Numbered from the stretch's first letter, positions 20,837 to 30,301 are shown. The stretch is DNA of 64,000 nt from Bacillota bacterium (GCA_021810565.1 JAJZIM010000008.1:1-64000), one strand, 5' to 3'. The notes: generated by a model from the sequence alone, not told the origin. Program-made: numbers and translations.

Positions 20837-21514
20837 TCAGCCCATGGCGTAGGTGACCACCACCCGGGCGGTGTAGGTGAGCTTCCCCGGCGGCAGCACC
20901 GGCGCGGCGGCGCTGGTGGCCGCCCGCGCGAAGGTTAGGGGGAGGGTCTTGCCCGCCGTGGACGACTGCCGGATCTTGAGCGGCGCTCCCAGCGCCACTC
21001 CCTCGGCCTTGACCGCCGCCCGGGCGCGGCTGGCGGCATCCCGCAAGGCCGCGGCCAGGGCCGCATCCCGCACCGTGGTCGGATCGGCCAGGGTGAAGCG
21101 CACCCCCTGGACCGAGTCGGCGCCGTGGGCCACCGCCACATCCAAGAGCTGCCCCAACCGCTTCAGATGACGCACCGTCACCGTCACCTGGTCGGAGGCC
21201 CGAAAGACCACGGCCCCGTGCGGCAGGTATTCCCGCTGCAGACTATACCAGGCGGTGCCCAGGTCGGCGGCGGCCACCCCGGCCTGGCCTAGGGCCGTCA
21301 CCACCGCCCCCGCCCGGGCGGCATCCGCGGACTGGGCCGCCTGGGCGGTGGAGGCCGTCGCGGACACCCCCAGGGTCACCCGCGCCTCGTCGGGCACCGC
21401 CGAGGCCCGGCCCACCCCCCGCACGGTCACCACCTTCCCCCCCGCGCTGGGCGCGCCGCAGGCCGTGAGCAGTCCCAAGAGCGCCACGAGCGGCCACCAT
21501 CGCCAAAGCTTCAT
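20837..21514 (-). CDS. SIMPL domain lipoprotein
   Basis: MKLWRWWPLVALLGLLTACGAPS...VVTVRGVGRASAVPDEARVTLGVSATA... Confidence 0.85.
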   Translation of the reverse strand: MKLWRWWPLVALLGLLTACGAPSAGGKVVTVRGVGRASAVPDEARVTLGVSATASTAQAAQSADAARAGAVVTALGQAGVAAADLGTAWYSLQREYLPHGAVVFRASDQVTVTVRHLKRLGQLLDVAVAHGADSVQGVRFTLADPTTVRDAALAAALRDAASRARAAVKAEGVALGAPLKIRQSSTAGKTLPLTFARAATSAAAPVLPPGKLTYTARVVVTYAMG

Positions 21515-21519
21515 CCCGC

Positions 21520-22194
21520 TTAACCTCCCACTTGGAAAGTGCATTCGGCCGTACGCAGGCCCAGGAAACGCCCGGCGGGGCTGTGGAAGCGCACCCCGAC
21601 CCGGGCCGTGTGGCTGCCCGGGGAGGCGGAGCCCAGGCTCACCTGCCACCGCACGGTGCCGCCGGGAGGAAGGACCAGGCCGCCGGCGCCGGCCGGCACC
21701 GTCCGGGCCACCGTCCGCACCGCCGGCGGGTAGGGCCGCACCTCCACCGGGATGCGGCTCTCGTTGCGGATTTCCAAGGTCAGTCGCACCGCCTCTTTGG
21801 GAGCGAAGACCGCCCGGGCGGGAACCAGCCGCACCGACCAGGGCCCCCGGACCGGCGCAAAGGTGGCCTGGGCCCGCGGGGCCGCGACGGGCGCCCTCGG
21901 GGAGGCGGCCGGACCCGGCGCGGTCACCGGCCGGGGAAAAAGGAGCACGGCCGCGGCTGCGGCGGCCGCCAGGCCCAAGATCCACGGCGCGGGATGCGGG
22001 CGGCGCCGCGGGACAGGCGCTCCCAGGCGCCGGGCTAGCTGCCGCGCCAGCCGGTCCGGCACGGCCGGATCCACCGGTTCCCGCCCCAGCCGGCGGCAAT
22101 GATCGGCCAGTCGGCTCAAGGCCACCAGCTCCTCGTCCGGCGTCCCTCGCCCCTGGAGCGCCTCCTCCAGCTGATCACCGCGCGATTTCCTCAA
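21520..22194 (-). CDS. Single-TM putative anti-sigma factor with Ig/BsuPI-like extracytoplasmic domain
   Basis: Immediately downstream of and overlapping the sigma factor gene; TM ILGLAAAAAAAVLLF; beta-rich C-terminus. Confidence 0.6.
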   Translation of the reverse strand: MRKSRGDQLEEALQGRGTPDEELVALSRLADHCRRLGREPVDPAVPDRLARQLARRLGAPVPRRRPHPAPWILGLAAAAAAAVLLFPRPVTAPGPAASPRAPVAAPRAQATFAPVRGPWSVRLVPARAVFAPKEAVRLTLEIRNESRIPVEVRPYPPAVRTVARTVPAGAGGLVLPPGGTVRWQVSLGSASPGSHTARVGVRFHSPAGRFLGLRTAECTFQVGG

Positions 22195-22730
22195 CGGCCG
22201 TCACCTTTCCCTTCCAGGATCCGCCGCAAGGCCTTGAGGCCGCGGTACTGCAGGGAGCGCACCGCCGGGGCCGCGCATCCCAGGATCCTGGCCGTGTCCT
22301 CCACGGAGCGCTCCTCCCAAAAGCGCAGGGTGAGCACGCGGCGCTGCTGGTCGGTCAGCCGCGCCAGGGCCTCGAGCAGCTCCTCGCGCTCCTCCCGCCG
22401 GTACGCCTCCTCCTCGGGGGAGGGATCGGCATCGGCCGGATCCTCGTCCAGGGGAACCGCCGGGCGTCGCCGGCGCCAGTCGGAGACCGCCAGGTTGCGC
22501 GCCACCCGGAGCAGCACCCCCACCAGGGGGACGCCCCGCTCCCGAAAGGAGGGCAGAACGGGCAGCACCCGCGCGTACACCTCCTGGGTCAGGTCCTCCG
22601 CCAGGGACGCATCGCCCACCCGGTGCCGCAGGTAGCGGTACACCGGCTGCCAGGTGCTGCGGCAAAGCTCCTCCAGGGCCGCGCGGTCTCCTCCCGCGGC
22701 GCGGGCCGCGAGACGCCAGTCCCCCTCCAA
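22191..22730 (-). CDS. RNA polymerase ECF-type sigma factor
   Basis: YRYLRHRVGDASLAEDLTQEVYARVLPVL...QQRRVLTLRFWEERSVEDTARILGCAAPAVRSLQYRGLKALRR. Confidence 0.92.
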   Translation of the reverse strand: MEGDWRLAARAAGGDRAALEELCRSTWQPVYRYLRHRVGDASLAEDLTQEVYARVLPVLPSFRERGVPLVGVLLRVARNLAVSDWRRRRPAVPLDEDPADADPSPEEEAYRREEREELLEALARLTDQQRRVLTLRFWEERSVEDTARILGCAAPAVRSLQYRGLKALRRILEGKGDGR

Positions 22731-22771
22731 GCCGCCACCTCCGAGTTGCCCTCCCCTGTAGGTACAACGCT

Positions 22772-22808
22772 GGGCGGGACCGCCGCGTGACGGCCCCGCC
22801 CGTTTTTC
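22772..22808 (+). terminator. Rho-independent terminator in + orientation
   Basis: GGGCGGGaCCG...CGGcCCCGCCCgTTTTT. Confidence 0.65.
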
Positions 22809-23138
22809 TTAATCCGAGGCTCCGACCGCCTCTTCCCGCGGCCAGCGCTCTCCCCAATGCCGGATGGCGTCGATGACCTCCCCCAGGGTCTCCCCCTTGC
22901 GGGTGAGCCGGTAGACCACCCGCACCGGCACCTCGGCGTACACGGTGCGGGACAGGATCCCCTCCTCCTCCAGCTCCCGCAGCCTCAGGGCCAGGGTCTT
23001 GGGACTGACCTCCCCCAGGGAGCGGCGAAGCTCCCCGAAGCGGCGCGGCCCCTGCAGCAGGTCCCGCAGGATCAGGATGGTCCACTTCCCGCCGATGATC
23101 TTCAGCGCCCGCTCCACGGGACACCCGTTCCCGCCCAA
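22809..23138 (-). CDS. HxlR family transcriptional regulator
   Basis: CPVERALKIIGGKWTILILRDLLQGPRRFGELRRSLGEVSPKTLALRLRELEEEGILSRTVY. Confidence 0.92.
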   Translation of the reverse strand: MGGNGCPVERALKIIGGKWTILILRDLLQGPRRFGELRRSLGEVSPKTLALRLRELEEEGILSRTVYAEVPVRVVYRLTRKGETLGEVIDAIRHWGERWPREEAVGASD

Positions 23139-23197
23139 CTGGCCCGCCCCCTCTCACGGCTTCCCTTTTGGAAACCTGCTTTCATGAATGTGCCTAC

Positions 23198-23227
23198 TTC
23201 ACACAGTATAGCACCCTGGGGTATAAT
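23198..23227 (+). promoter_or_regulatory. Putative promoter of the miniprotein gene
   Basis: TTCACA-18 nt-TATAAT, 23 nt upstream of the ATG. Confidence 0.65.
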
Positions 23228-23250
23228 CCGGCAAGAGGGAGGTGAACCAG

Positions 23251-23406
23251 ATGTACGTTTGCGCCTTTTGCGGCCGCACCTCCGAGGAGAAGGAGCTGTG
23301 CTGCGGCCACTGGATGGCTCCCGAGGGTAGCTATGTGTGCAAGTCCTGCGGCAATGTCTCCGACCAGTCGGGGGAGTGCTGCGGACAGCCCATGGTGCGG
23401 GTCTGA
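23251..23406 (+). CDS. 51-aa tandem desulforedoxin-like / zinc-ribbon miniprotein
   Basis: MYVCAFCGRTSEEKELCCGHWMAPEGSYVCKSCGNVSDQSGECCGQPMVRV*; SD GGGAGGTGA; two repeats of YVCxxCG-x8-CCGxxM. Not in the ORF track. Confidence 0.8.
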   Translation: MYVCAFCGRTSEEKELCCGHWMAPEGSYVCKSCGNVSDQSGECCGQPMVRV

Positions 23407-23462
23407 ACGGCGGGGGGCCTGACGGCCCCCTTCCCCTATCCCGGAAAGGACGGTGCCATCTA

Positions 23463-24242
23463 ATGAGCCTCACCCGCGCCCTTGTGGTCCCCCACGTTCC
23501 CACCCTGCTGATGGAGGAGGCCGCGGGCCGGGAGGGAGCCGTGGTGCGCGCCCTGCGTCGCACCGGGGAGACCCTGCGAGGCGAGGGGGTCACCCTGGCC
23601 GTGGTGGCCACCACCCACTGGCAGCCCTCCGGCCCCTTCCTGGTCGACCCCACGGCGCGCCACCCCACCGTGACGGATTTCTACGGCTTTCCCGTGGAGC
23701 TCGCCTACGATCCCCCGGGAGAGCCCGCCCTGGCCCGAAAGTTGGTGGAGGCCGGGCAGGCGGTCGGGTTGCCGGTGGAAGAGGGATCCCACGGCGCCGA
23801 CCACGGCGTCACCGTGCCGCTGCATTTCCTCTTCCCGGCGGCGGATGTGCCCACGGTCATCCTCTCCGTCTCCCGCCGCGACCTGGGGGAGTGCCGATGG
23901 TGGGGCGAGGCGGTGGCGAGGGTTCTGGCGGCGGACCCGCGCGGCGCGGCGCTTTTGATCAGCGGCTGCCTGGCCCACGACCTGGCCGCCTTCCGGGCCG
24001 GACGGAGCGCCGACACCGAGCGCTTCGACGCCGCCGTGCTGGACCTCTTGCGCGGGGGACACTTCGAGCAGCTGGAGTCATTGAACCCGGAGCTGGTGTC
24101 CTTGGGCCGGCCCGAGGGGGAGCTGCGGGACCTGGCCTTGCTCGGCGGCGCCCTGGGCGGTGGGGCGCGAGGCGATCTCTTGGCCTACGACGGATCGCTG
24201 CCGGGAGTGGGCATGGCCGTGGTGGAGTTCTCGCCCGGATAG
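23463..24242 (+). CDS. Class III extradiol dioxygenase (LigB/DODA-like)
   Basis: VVPHVPTLL...VVATTHWQPSGPFLVD...VTDFYGFPVELAYDPPGEPALARKL...GADHGVTVPLHFLFPAADVPTVILSVS. Confidence 0.85.
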   Translation: MSLTRALVVPHVPTLLMEEAAGREGAVVRALRRTGETLRGEGVTLAVVATTHWQPSGPFLVDPTARHPTVTDFYGFPVELAYDPPGEPALARKLVEAGQAVGLPVEEGSHGADHGVTVPLHFLFPAADVPTVILSVSRRDLGECRWWGEAVARVLAADPRGAALLISGCLAHDLAAFRAGRSADTERFDAAVLDLLRGGHFEQLESLNPELVSLGRPEGELRDLALLGGALGGGARGDLLAYDGSLPGVGMAVVEFSPG

Positions 24243-24979
24243 CTGACCAGCTCCAGGCAAAGCCCCCGGGCCGGAGCGGTGGGCCCGGCTACCCGACGGT
24301 CGCCGCCGGCCAGGATCCGGGCCGGACGCTCGATCTCCCAGGCCCCCTCTCCCACGCGGACCAGGGTCCCCACCAGGTTGCGCACCATGCGGTAGAGGAA
24401 GCCGTCGGCCTCGCACCAGAAGATGATCAGATCCCCCTCCCGCTCCACCTCCAGCCGTTTAACCTCCCGCACGGCGGTCTTGGCCGAACCGCCCGCGCTT
24501 CGATAGGCCCGGAAATCGTGGCGGCCCACGAGATCCCCGGCGGCGCGCCGCATCGCCGCCGCATCCAAGGGTCGGGGATGGTGCCATACCTGGCGGGATA
24601 GCAGGGGAGCGGGGGCGGCCCGATTGAGGATCCGATAGCTGTACAGCTTGCCCACGGCGTCCCGGCAGGCATCGAAGCCCTCCGGTGCCGTCGCGGCGGT
24701 GAGCACCGCCAAATCCCGGGGCAAAAGGCGGTTCAAGGCCCGGCCAAGCCGGCCCGTTGGCACGGTGGTGACCAGTCGGCAGCCCACCACCTGTCCCCGG
24801 GCATGCACCCCGGCGTCGGTGCGCCCCGCCGCCGTCACCGGCTGCGCCAGCCCTCCGATGACGGCCAGAGCCCGTTCCAGCTCCTCCTGCACCGTGCGCC
24901 GGCCCGGCTGGCGCACGAAGCCGTGAAAGTCGGTGCCGTCGTACTCCAAGACCAGCCGGTAGGTCCTTAGCCCAGCCAC
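24185..24979 (-). CDS. truA: tRNA pseudouridine synthase A
   Basis: RLVLEYDGTDFHGFVRQPGRRTVQEELERAL...AAGRTDAGVHARGQV...FLYRMVRNLVGTL. Start approximate (GTG ~24979). Confidence 0.93.
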   Translation of the reverse strand: MAGLRTYRLVLEYDGTDFHGFVRQPGRRTVQEELERALAVIGGLAQPVTAAGRTDAGVHARGQVVGCRLVTTVPTGRLGRALNRLLPRDLAVLTAATAPEGFDACRDAVGKLYSYRILNRAAPAPLLSRQVWHHPRPLDAAAMRRAAGDLVGRHDFRAYRSAGGSAKTAVREVKRLEVEREGDLIIFWCEADGFLYRMVRNLVGTLVRVGEGAWEIERPARILAGGDRRVAGPTAPARGLCLELVSYPGENSTTAMPTPGSDPS

Positions 24980-25749
24980 CACACCACCCCCGCCAGCGCC
25001 CCGCCCAGGACCAGGGCCACCCAATCCCGGGAAGCAAGCTTGAGCCGCCGCAGGCGGGAGCGGCGTCGGCCGGGCTGGTAGCCGCGCGCCTCCATGGCCA
25101 CCGCCAGTTCCTCCGCCCGCCGGAAGGCCCCCACCAAGAGGGGCAAGGCCAGCGGCGCCAGCCGGCGCACCCGGGTGATCCCCCGGCCGCCGGAGGCGCC
25201 TCCCCGCGCCTGTTGGGCCCGGCGCACCCGCTCCGCCTCCTCCAAGAGGACCGGCACAAAGCGCAGGGCCACGGCGACCATCAAGGCGAACTCCTCCACC
25301 GGCAAGCGCAAGCGGCGCAGGGGGGACAAGAGCGCTCCCAATCCGTCGGCCAGCTCCAGGGGGGAGGTGCTCAGGGTGAGCAGGGAGCCCGTGAGCACCA
25401 GGAGGATCAGGCGGCCTCCCTCCAATGCGCTCTGGCGCACTCCGGCGGCCGTGACCGCCAGGGGGCCCTCTCGCAGCACCACCCGGCCGGGGTCGGTGAA
25501 AAGATGCATCCCCGCGGTCGCCAGGATCAGCCAGAGCAGGGGCCGCAGGCCCCGCAACAGCAGCGCCGGCGGCAACCGGGACGCGATGGACACCGCTGCC
25601 GCCGCGCCGGCCAGCACCAAGAGAGCCCGGGGACCGCCCGCCGCTGCCAGGCCGCCGAACGCAAAGGCCAGCACCAGCTTGGCCCGGGGATCCAGGCGGT
25701 GCAGGAGGGAATCGCCCGGATGCTCTGGCCCCGGGAACAGCTGGGACAT
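24967..25749 (-). CDS. ecfT: ECF transporter transmembrane subunit EcfT
   Basis: LHRLDPRAKLVLAF...MVAVALRFVPVLLEEAERVRRAQQARGG. Confidence 0.93.
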   Translation of the reverse strand: MSQLFPGPEHPGDSLLHRLDPRAKLVLAFAFGGLAAAGGPRALLVLAGAAAAVSIASRLPPALLLRGLRPLLWLILATAGMHLFTDPGRVVLREGPLAVTAAGVRQSALEGGRLILLVLTGSLLTLSTSPLELADGLGALLSPLRRLRLPVEEFALMVAVALRFVPVLLEEAERVRRAQQARGGASGGRGITRVRRLAPLALPLLVGAFRRAEELAVAMEARGYQPGRRRSRLRRLKLASRDWVALVLGGALAGVVWWLG

Positions 25750-25750
25750 C

Positions 25751-26605
25751 TCAGCCTACCTCCAGGGCCCGGAGGATGCGCTGGGCCGCCGCGGCGGCAT
25801 CCAGGGCCGGCGACGCCAGGGCCAGCCCGCGCCGGATCAAAAGCTCCTGCACCCGCACCACCGGCGGCACCTCCAGCCCGCACCGGCGCAGCAGGTCCGG
25901 TCGGGCCAGCACCGTCTCGGGGTCTCCCGCCAGGACCAGCCGCCCCGAGCGCAGCAGGGCCACCCGGTGGGCAAAGCGCAGCGCCTCCTCCATGCGGTGG
26001 GTGACCAGCACCACGCCCACCCCCTCCTCCCGGTTCAGGCGAGCCAAGAGCTCCAGCACCTCCCCGCACCCCCGCCAGTCCAGACCCGCCGTGGGCTCGT
26101 CCAGGCACACAAGCTCCGGCTCCATGGCCAGTACCCCGGCCAGGGCCGCCCGACGCCGCTCCCCGCCGGACAGGGCGAAGGGAGAGCGACGCGCGTGCTC
26201 CTCGCCCAGGCCCACCCGGGCCAGGGCGCGGCGCACCCGATCCGCCACCTGGGGCGCCGAAAGCCCCAGGTTGCGCGGCCCGAAGGCCACGTCCTCGGCC
26301 ACCGTGTCGGCGAAGAGGGCGTCCTCGGGAAACTGCTCCGCCAGGGCCACCCGCCGACGCACCGCGTCCGCGGGAAGGGCTTTCCCGTCCCACCGCACCC
26401 GACCGGCGGTGGGCCGCAGCTGGGCGTTCAAGTGGCGCAAAAGCGTGGTCTTCCCCGACCCGGTGCAGCCCACCAGGGCCAGGAACTCCCCCGGGGCCAA
26501 CTCCAGGTCCACCCCCTCCAGCGCCACCGTCTCCCGAGGCGTTCCGGGAAAGAAGCGGTGGCTGACCCGCTCCAGGGTCACGCGCACCCGGACCGCCCCC
26601 CCCAA
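25751..26605 (-). CDS. ecfA2: ECF transporter ATPase EcfA2
   Basis: Walker A GCTGSGKTTLL; LSGGERRRAALAGVLAMEPELVCLDEPTAGLD. Confidence 0.93.
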   Translation of the reverse strand: MGGAVRVRVTLERVSHRFFPGTPRETVALEGVDLELAPGEFLALVGCTGSGKTTLLRHLNAQLRPTAGRVRWDGKALPADAVRRRVALAEQFPEDALFADTVAEDVAFGPRNLGLSAPQVADRVRRALARVGLGEEHARRSPFALSGGERRRAALAGVLAMEPELVCLDEPTAGLDWRGCGEVLELLARLNREEGVGVVLVTHRMEEALRFAHRVALLRSGRLVLAGDPETVLARPDLLRRCGLEVPPVVRVQELLIRRGLALASPALDAAAAAQRILRALEVG

Positions 26606-27399
26606 ACCGCCGCCGCCAGCTCGCCCGCCCGCCGCGGCGCCGAGGGCACATCCATTCCCGCCACGGCCAGGTGCCGGGCCAGCTCCGCCAGGGGCAGGGG
26701 CGGCAGGTCGGGATCGGTGCCGTCCAGCACGCCGGCCGGCGGCCCTTCCCGCACCGCGCGGCCTGCCTTCATCACCACCACCCGGTCGGCCGCCGCCGCC
26801 TCCGCGGGATCGTGGGTCACCAGGAGCAGCGCCAGACCCCGGCGACGCACCTGCCGGCGCAGCACCGCCAGGACCAACCCCCGGGAACGCGGGTCCAGCA
26901 TGGCCGTTGCCTCGTCCAGGATCAGCACCGCCGGCTCCATGGCCAGGGCGCCGGCCAGGGCCACCCGCGCCTGCTGCCCCCCCGACAGGAAACGCACCTC
27001 GCGCCGGGCCAGCTCGGTCAGGCCCGTGTCGGCCAGGGCCCGGTCCACCCGCCGGCGGATCTCCTCCGGGGCCAGGTCCAGGTTGCCCGGCCCGAAGGCC
27101 GTATCCTCCTCCACCACGGGGGCGACGACGGCGTTGGCTGGGTTGGGCCCCACGTAGGCCACCTGCCGGCGCACCCAGGCCAGGGAGGCCGGCTCCACCT
27201 TGACCCCCTCCACCCGCACCTCCCCGCCCGTGGGAAGGAGGAGGCCGTTCAGGAGCCTGGCCAGGGTGGACTTGCCCGAGCCGTTGGGGCCGACCAGGGC
27301 CACCACCTCGCCCCGCTCCAGGAAAAAGTCCACCCCGCCCAGGGCTTGCACCCCGCCGGGGTAGACGAAGCTGAGATCCGTGGCCGCGACGCGGGGCAA
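26578..27399 (-). CDS. ecfA1: ECF transporter ATPase EcfA1
   Basis: Walker A GPNGSGKSTLARLLNGLLLPTGGEVRV; LSGGQQARVALAGALAMEPAVLILDEATAMLDP. Confidence 0.93.
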   Translation of the reverse strand: MPRVAATDLSFVYPGGVQALGGVDFFLERGEVVALVGPNGSGKSTLARLLNGLLLPTGGEVRVEGVKVEPASLAWVRRQVAYVGPNPANAVVAPVVEEDTAFGPGNLDLAPEEIRRRVDRALADTGLTELARREVRFLSGGQQARVALAGALAMEPAVLILDEATAMLDPRSRGLVLAVLRRQVRRRGLALLLVTHDPAEAAAADRVVVMKAGRAVREGPPAGVLDGTDPDLPPLPLAELARHLAVAGMDVPSAPRRAGELAAAVWGGRSGCA

Positions 27400-27401
27400 G
27401 G

Positions 27402-27779
27402 CTACACCAGCTCCAGGATGGCCATGGGAGCGGCGTCGCCGCGCCGCGCCCCCACCTCCGTCACCCGGGTGTAGCCGCCGGACTGCTCCTGGTAGCGCGG
27501 CCCCAGGACGGTGAACAGTTTCTTCAGCACCCGGTTCTTCTTGCCGGGGCGGTTGCTGGTCTCCTCGCCCACGTCCAGCAGGTAGGCGGCCGCCGCGCGC
27601 CGGGCGGCGAGGTCCCCCCGCCGGGCCAGGCTGATCATTTTCTCCGCCACGGACTGGACCTCCTTGGCCCGGGTCTTGGTGGTGAAGATCCGCTCGTGGT
27701 CCAATAGTTCCGTCACCAAGCCCCGCAGCAGGGCGCGGCGCGGCCCGCTGGCCTTGCTCAGCTTCGAGTACATGCCCAT
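27402..27779 (-). CDS. rplQ: 50S ribosomal protein L17
   Basis: YSKLSKASGPRRALLRGLVTELLDHERIFTTKTRAKEVQSVAEKMI. Confidence 0.97.
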   Translation of the reverse strand: MGMYSKLSKASGPRRALLRGLVTELLDHERIFTTKTRAKEVQSVAEKMISLARRGDLAARRAAAAYLLDVGEETSNRPGKKNRVLKKLFTVLGPRYQEQSGGYTRVTEVGARRGDAAPMAILELV

Positions 27780-27783
27780 CTCC

Positions 27784-28728
27784 TCACTCCTCCTCCACGC
27801 GCAGAGCAAGCCCCACGGCCGCCAGCTTCTGCTTGACCTCTTCCAGGGACTTCTTGCCCAGATTGCGCACCTTCATCATCTCTTCATCGGTGCGAGAGGC
27901 CAGCTCCGCGACGGTGTTGATGCCCGCCCGCTTGAGGCAGTTGTACGAGCGCACGGACAGGTCCAGCTCCTCGATGGGCATCTCCAAGAGCCGGCTCTTG
28001 CGCCCGGCCTCCTCGTCGGAGTCCTCCGCGTCGGCCCCCTCGCCCTCGGTGAGGCTTAGGAACAGCTTCATCTGCTCCCGCAGCAGGCGCGCGCCCTGGG
28101 TGACGGCCTCCTCCGGTCGGATGGTGCCGTCGGTCCACACCTCCAGGGTCAGCTTGTCGTAGTCGGTGATCTGCCCCACCCGGGTGTCCTCCACGGTGTA
28201 GTTCACCCGTCGGATGGGGGTGAAGATGGAGTCGATGGGCACCACTCCGATGGGATTGTCCGGCTGCTTGTTGCGGTCCGCCGGCACATATCCCCGCCCC
28301 TGGGCCACCGTCAGCTCCATGGCCAGGTGCGCCCCCTCGTCCAGGGTGGCCAGGTGCAGCTCGGGGTTCATCACCTCCACGTCCGGATCCACCTGAATGT
28401 CCGCCGCCGTGACCTCCCGGGGCCCGTCCACCTCCACCCGCAGCAATTTGGGCTCCGAGGCGTAGAGTTTGAGGCACAGTTCCTTCAGGTTCAGGATGAT
28501 GTCGGTGGTGTCCTCCACCACCCCGGGGATGGTGGAAAACTCATGCAGCACACCGTCGATGCGCACGGAGGTGACCGCCGCGCCCCGCAGGGACGAGAGC
28601 AGGATCCGGCGCAGGGAGTTGCCCAGGGTGATGCCGTAGCCCCGCTCGAGGGGCTCCAGCACGAACTTGCCGTAGCGGCCGTCGTCCCGGGCCACGCACT
28701 CTATCCTCGGCTTCTCAATTTCCACCAT
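27784..28728 (-). CDS. rpoA: RNA polymerase alpha subunit
   Basis: [58 protein letters not shown]. Confidence 0.99.
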   Translation of the reverse strand: MVEIEKPRIECVARDDGRYGKFVLEPLERGYGITLGNSLRRILLSSLRGAAVTSVRIDGVLHEFSTIPGVVEDTTDIILNLKELCLKLYASEPKLLRVEVDGPREVTAADIQVDPDVEVMNPELHLATLDEGAHLAMELTVAQGRGYVPADRNKQPDNPIGVVPIDSIFTPIRRVNYTVEDTRVGQITDYDKLTLEVWTDGTIRPEEAVTQGARLLREQMKLFLSLTEGEGADAEDSDEEAGRKSRLLEMPIEELDLSVRSYNCLKRAGINTVAELASRTDEEMMKVRNLGKKSLEEVKQKLAAVGLALRVEEE

Positions 28729-28746
28729 CGGCCAGCCCTCCTCGGC

Positions 28747-29373
28747 TCACCGCGAGTACAGTTCCACGATCAGACGCTCCTGGATGGCGGCGTCCACGTC
28801 GGTGCGCTCCGGCAGGCGCACCACCCGCCCGGCCATGGCCTCGGCTTCCGCCTCCAGCCAGCCGGGGGTCTGCCTACCCTTGGTCGCCTCCGCGAGTTCC
28901 TTCAGGCGCGACACCTCGCGGCTCTTGTCGCGCACCGCCACCCGATCCGCCACCCGTACCTGAAAGGACGGGATATTGACCTTGCGCCCGTTCACCTGGA
29001 AGTGACCGTGGCGCACCAGCTGGCGCGCCTCCCGCCGGGAGCCGGCCAACCCCAGACGATAGACCACGTTGTCCAGGCGGCGCTCCAGGTAGGAGAGCAG
29101 GTTCTCCCCGGTCATCCCCTTGGCCCGCTCCGCCGTGGCGAAGTACTTGCGGAACTGGCGCTCCAGCACCCCGTACATGCGCTTGGTCTTCTGCTTCTCC
29201 CGCAGCTGCACCCCGTACTCGGACACCTTCTTGCGGCCCTGGCCGTGCTCGCCGGGGCCGTAGGCGTGTTTGTTCATGGGGCACTTCTCCGTGTAGCAGC
29301 GGTCCGCCTTGAAGAAGAGCTTCACTCCCTCCCGGCGGCAAATGCGGCACACCGGACCCGTGTATCTGGCCAT
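28747..29373 (-). CDS. rpsD: 30S ribosomal protein S4
   Basis: [22 protein letters not shown]...[30 protein letters not shown]. Confidence 0.98.
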   Translation of the reverse strand: MARYTGPVCRICRREGVKLFFKADRCYTEKCPMNKHAYGPGEHGQGRKKVSEYGVQLREKQKTKRMYGVLERQFRKYFATAERAKGMTGENLLSYLERRLDNVVYRLGLAGSRREARQLVRHGHFQVNGRKVNIPSFQVRVADRVAVRDKSREVSRLKELAEATKGRQTPGWLEAEAEAMAGRVVRLPERTDVDAAIQERLIVELYSR

Positions 29374-29389
29374 CTACTCACCTCCTCCG

Positions 29390-29779
29390 TCAGACCCGCC
29401 GCCGCTTGGGGGGCCGGCAGCCGTTGTGGGGGATCGGGGTCACGTCCTTGATCATGTTCACTTCCAGCCCCGCCGCCTGCAGCGAGCGGATGGCCGCCTC
29501 GCGACCGGATCCGGGACCCTTCACCATGACCTCCACCTCCCGCAGGCCGTGCTCCATGGCCTCCCGGGCGGCCGCCTCCCCCGCCATCTGGGCGGCGTAG
29601 GGGGTGCTCTTGCGGGATCCCTTGAAGCCCTTGGTCCCGGCCGAGGCCCAGGCCAGGGTGTTGCCGGCCGGGTCGGAGATGGTCACGATGGTGTTGTTGA
29701 AGGTGGACCGGACGTGGGCGATGCCCCGCTCCACATGCTTCTTTTCCTTCTTCTTTCCGCGGACGCTCTTACGCGGCAT
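29390..29779 (-). CDS. rpsK: 30S ribosomal protein S11
   Basis: [48 protein letters not shown]. Confidence 0.98.
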   Translation of the reverse strand: MPRKSVRGKKKEKKHVERGIAHVRSTFNNTIVTISDPAGNTLAWASAGTKGFKGSRKSTPYAAQMAGEAAAREAMEHGLREVEVMVKGPGSGREAAIRSLQAAGLEVNMIKDVTPIPHNGCRPPKRRRV

Positions 29780-29797
29780 CAGTCATTCCCCTCCTCA

Positions 29798-30169
29798 TCA
29801 CTTCTTCCGGCGCACTCCCACGGTGCGCCGCGGGCCCTTGCGGGTGCGGGCGTTGGTCTTGGTGCGCTGCCCGCGCACCGGCATTCCCCGCCGGTGGCGA
29901 AGCCCCCGGTAGCAGCCGATGTCGATGAGGCGCCGGATGTTCAACTGCACCTCGGAGCGCAGCTCACCCTCCACCTTGTAGTGCTTGTCGATCTCCTCCC
30001 GCAACCGGGTGGCCTCGTCCTCCGTGAGGTTGCGCACCCGGGTGTCCGGGTTGATCCCCGTCCGGTCCAGGATCCTCCGGGCCAGGGACGACCCGATGCC
30101 GTATATGAGCGGCAGCGCCGCCTCCACCCGCTTCTCCCGGGGCAGGTCCACCCCTGCGATCCGTGCCAC
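29798..30169 (-). CDS. rpsM: 30S ribosomal protein S13
   Basis: [26 protein letters not shown]...[27 protein letters not shown]. Confidence 0.98.
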   Translation of the reverse strand: MARIAGVDLPREKRVEAALPLIYGIGSSLARRILDRTGINPDTRVRNLTEDEATRLREEIDKHYKVEGELRSEVQLNIRRLIDIGCYRGLRHRRGMPVRGQRTKTNARTRKGPRRTVGVRRKK

Positions 30170-30187
30170 TTCCCATTACCTCCCTCT

Positions 30188-30301
30188 TCAGCCTTGCCGC
30201 TGCTTGTGCTTGGGGTTCTCGCAAATCACGATCACCGTGCCGTGCCGGCGGATGATCTTGCATTTCTCGCACATCTTCTTCACCGATGGCCGCACCTTCA
30301 T
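30188..30301 (-). CDS. rpmJ: 50S ribosomal protein L36
   Basis: [37 protein letters not shown], 37 aa; below ORF-track size. Confidence 0.97.
   Translation of the reverse strand: MKVRPSVKKMCEKCKIIRRHGTVIVICENPKHKQRQG

Noticed and set aside
25094-27203. Plus-strand ORFs of 687 and 475 aa
   Set aside because: Antisense to ecfT/ecfA genes; Arg/Pro/Ser-rich shadow ORFs.
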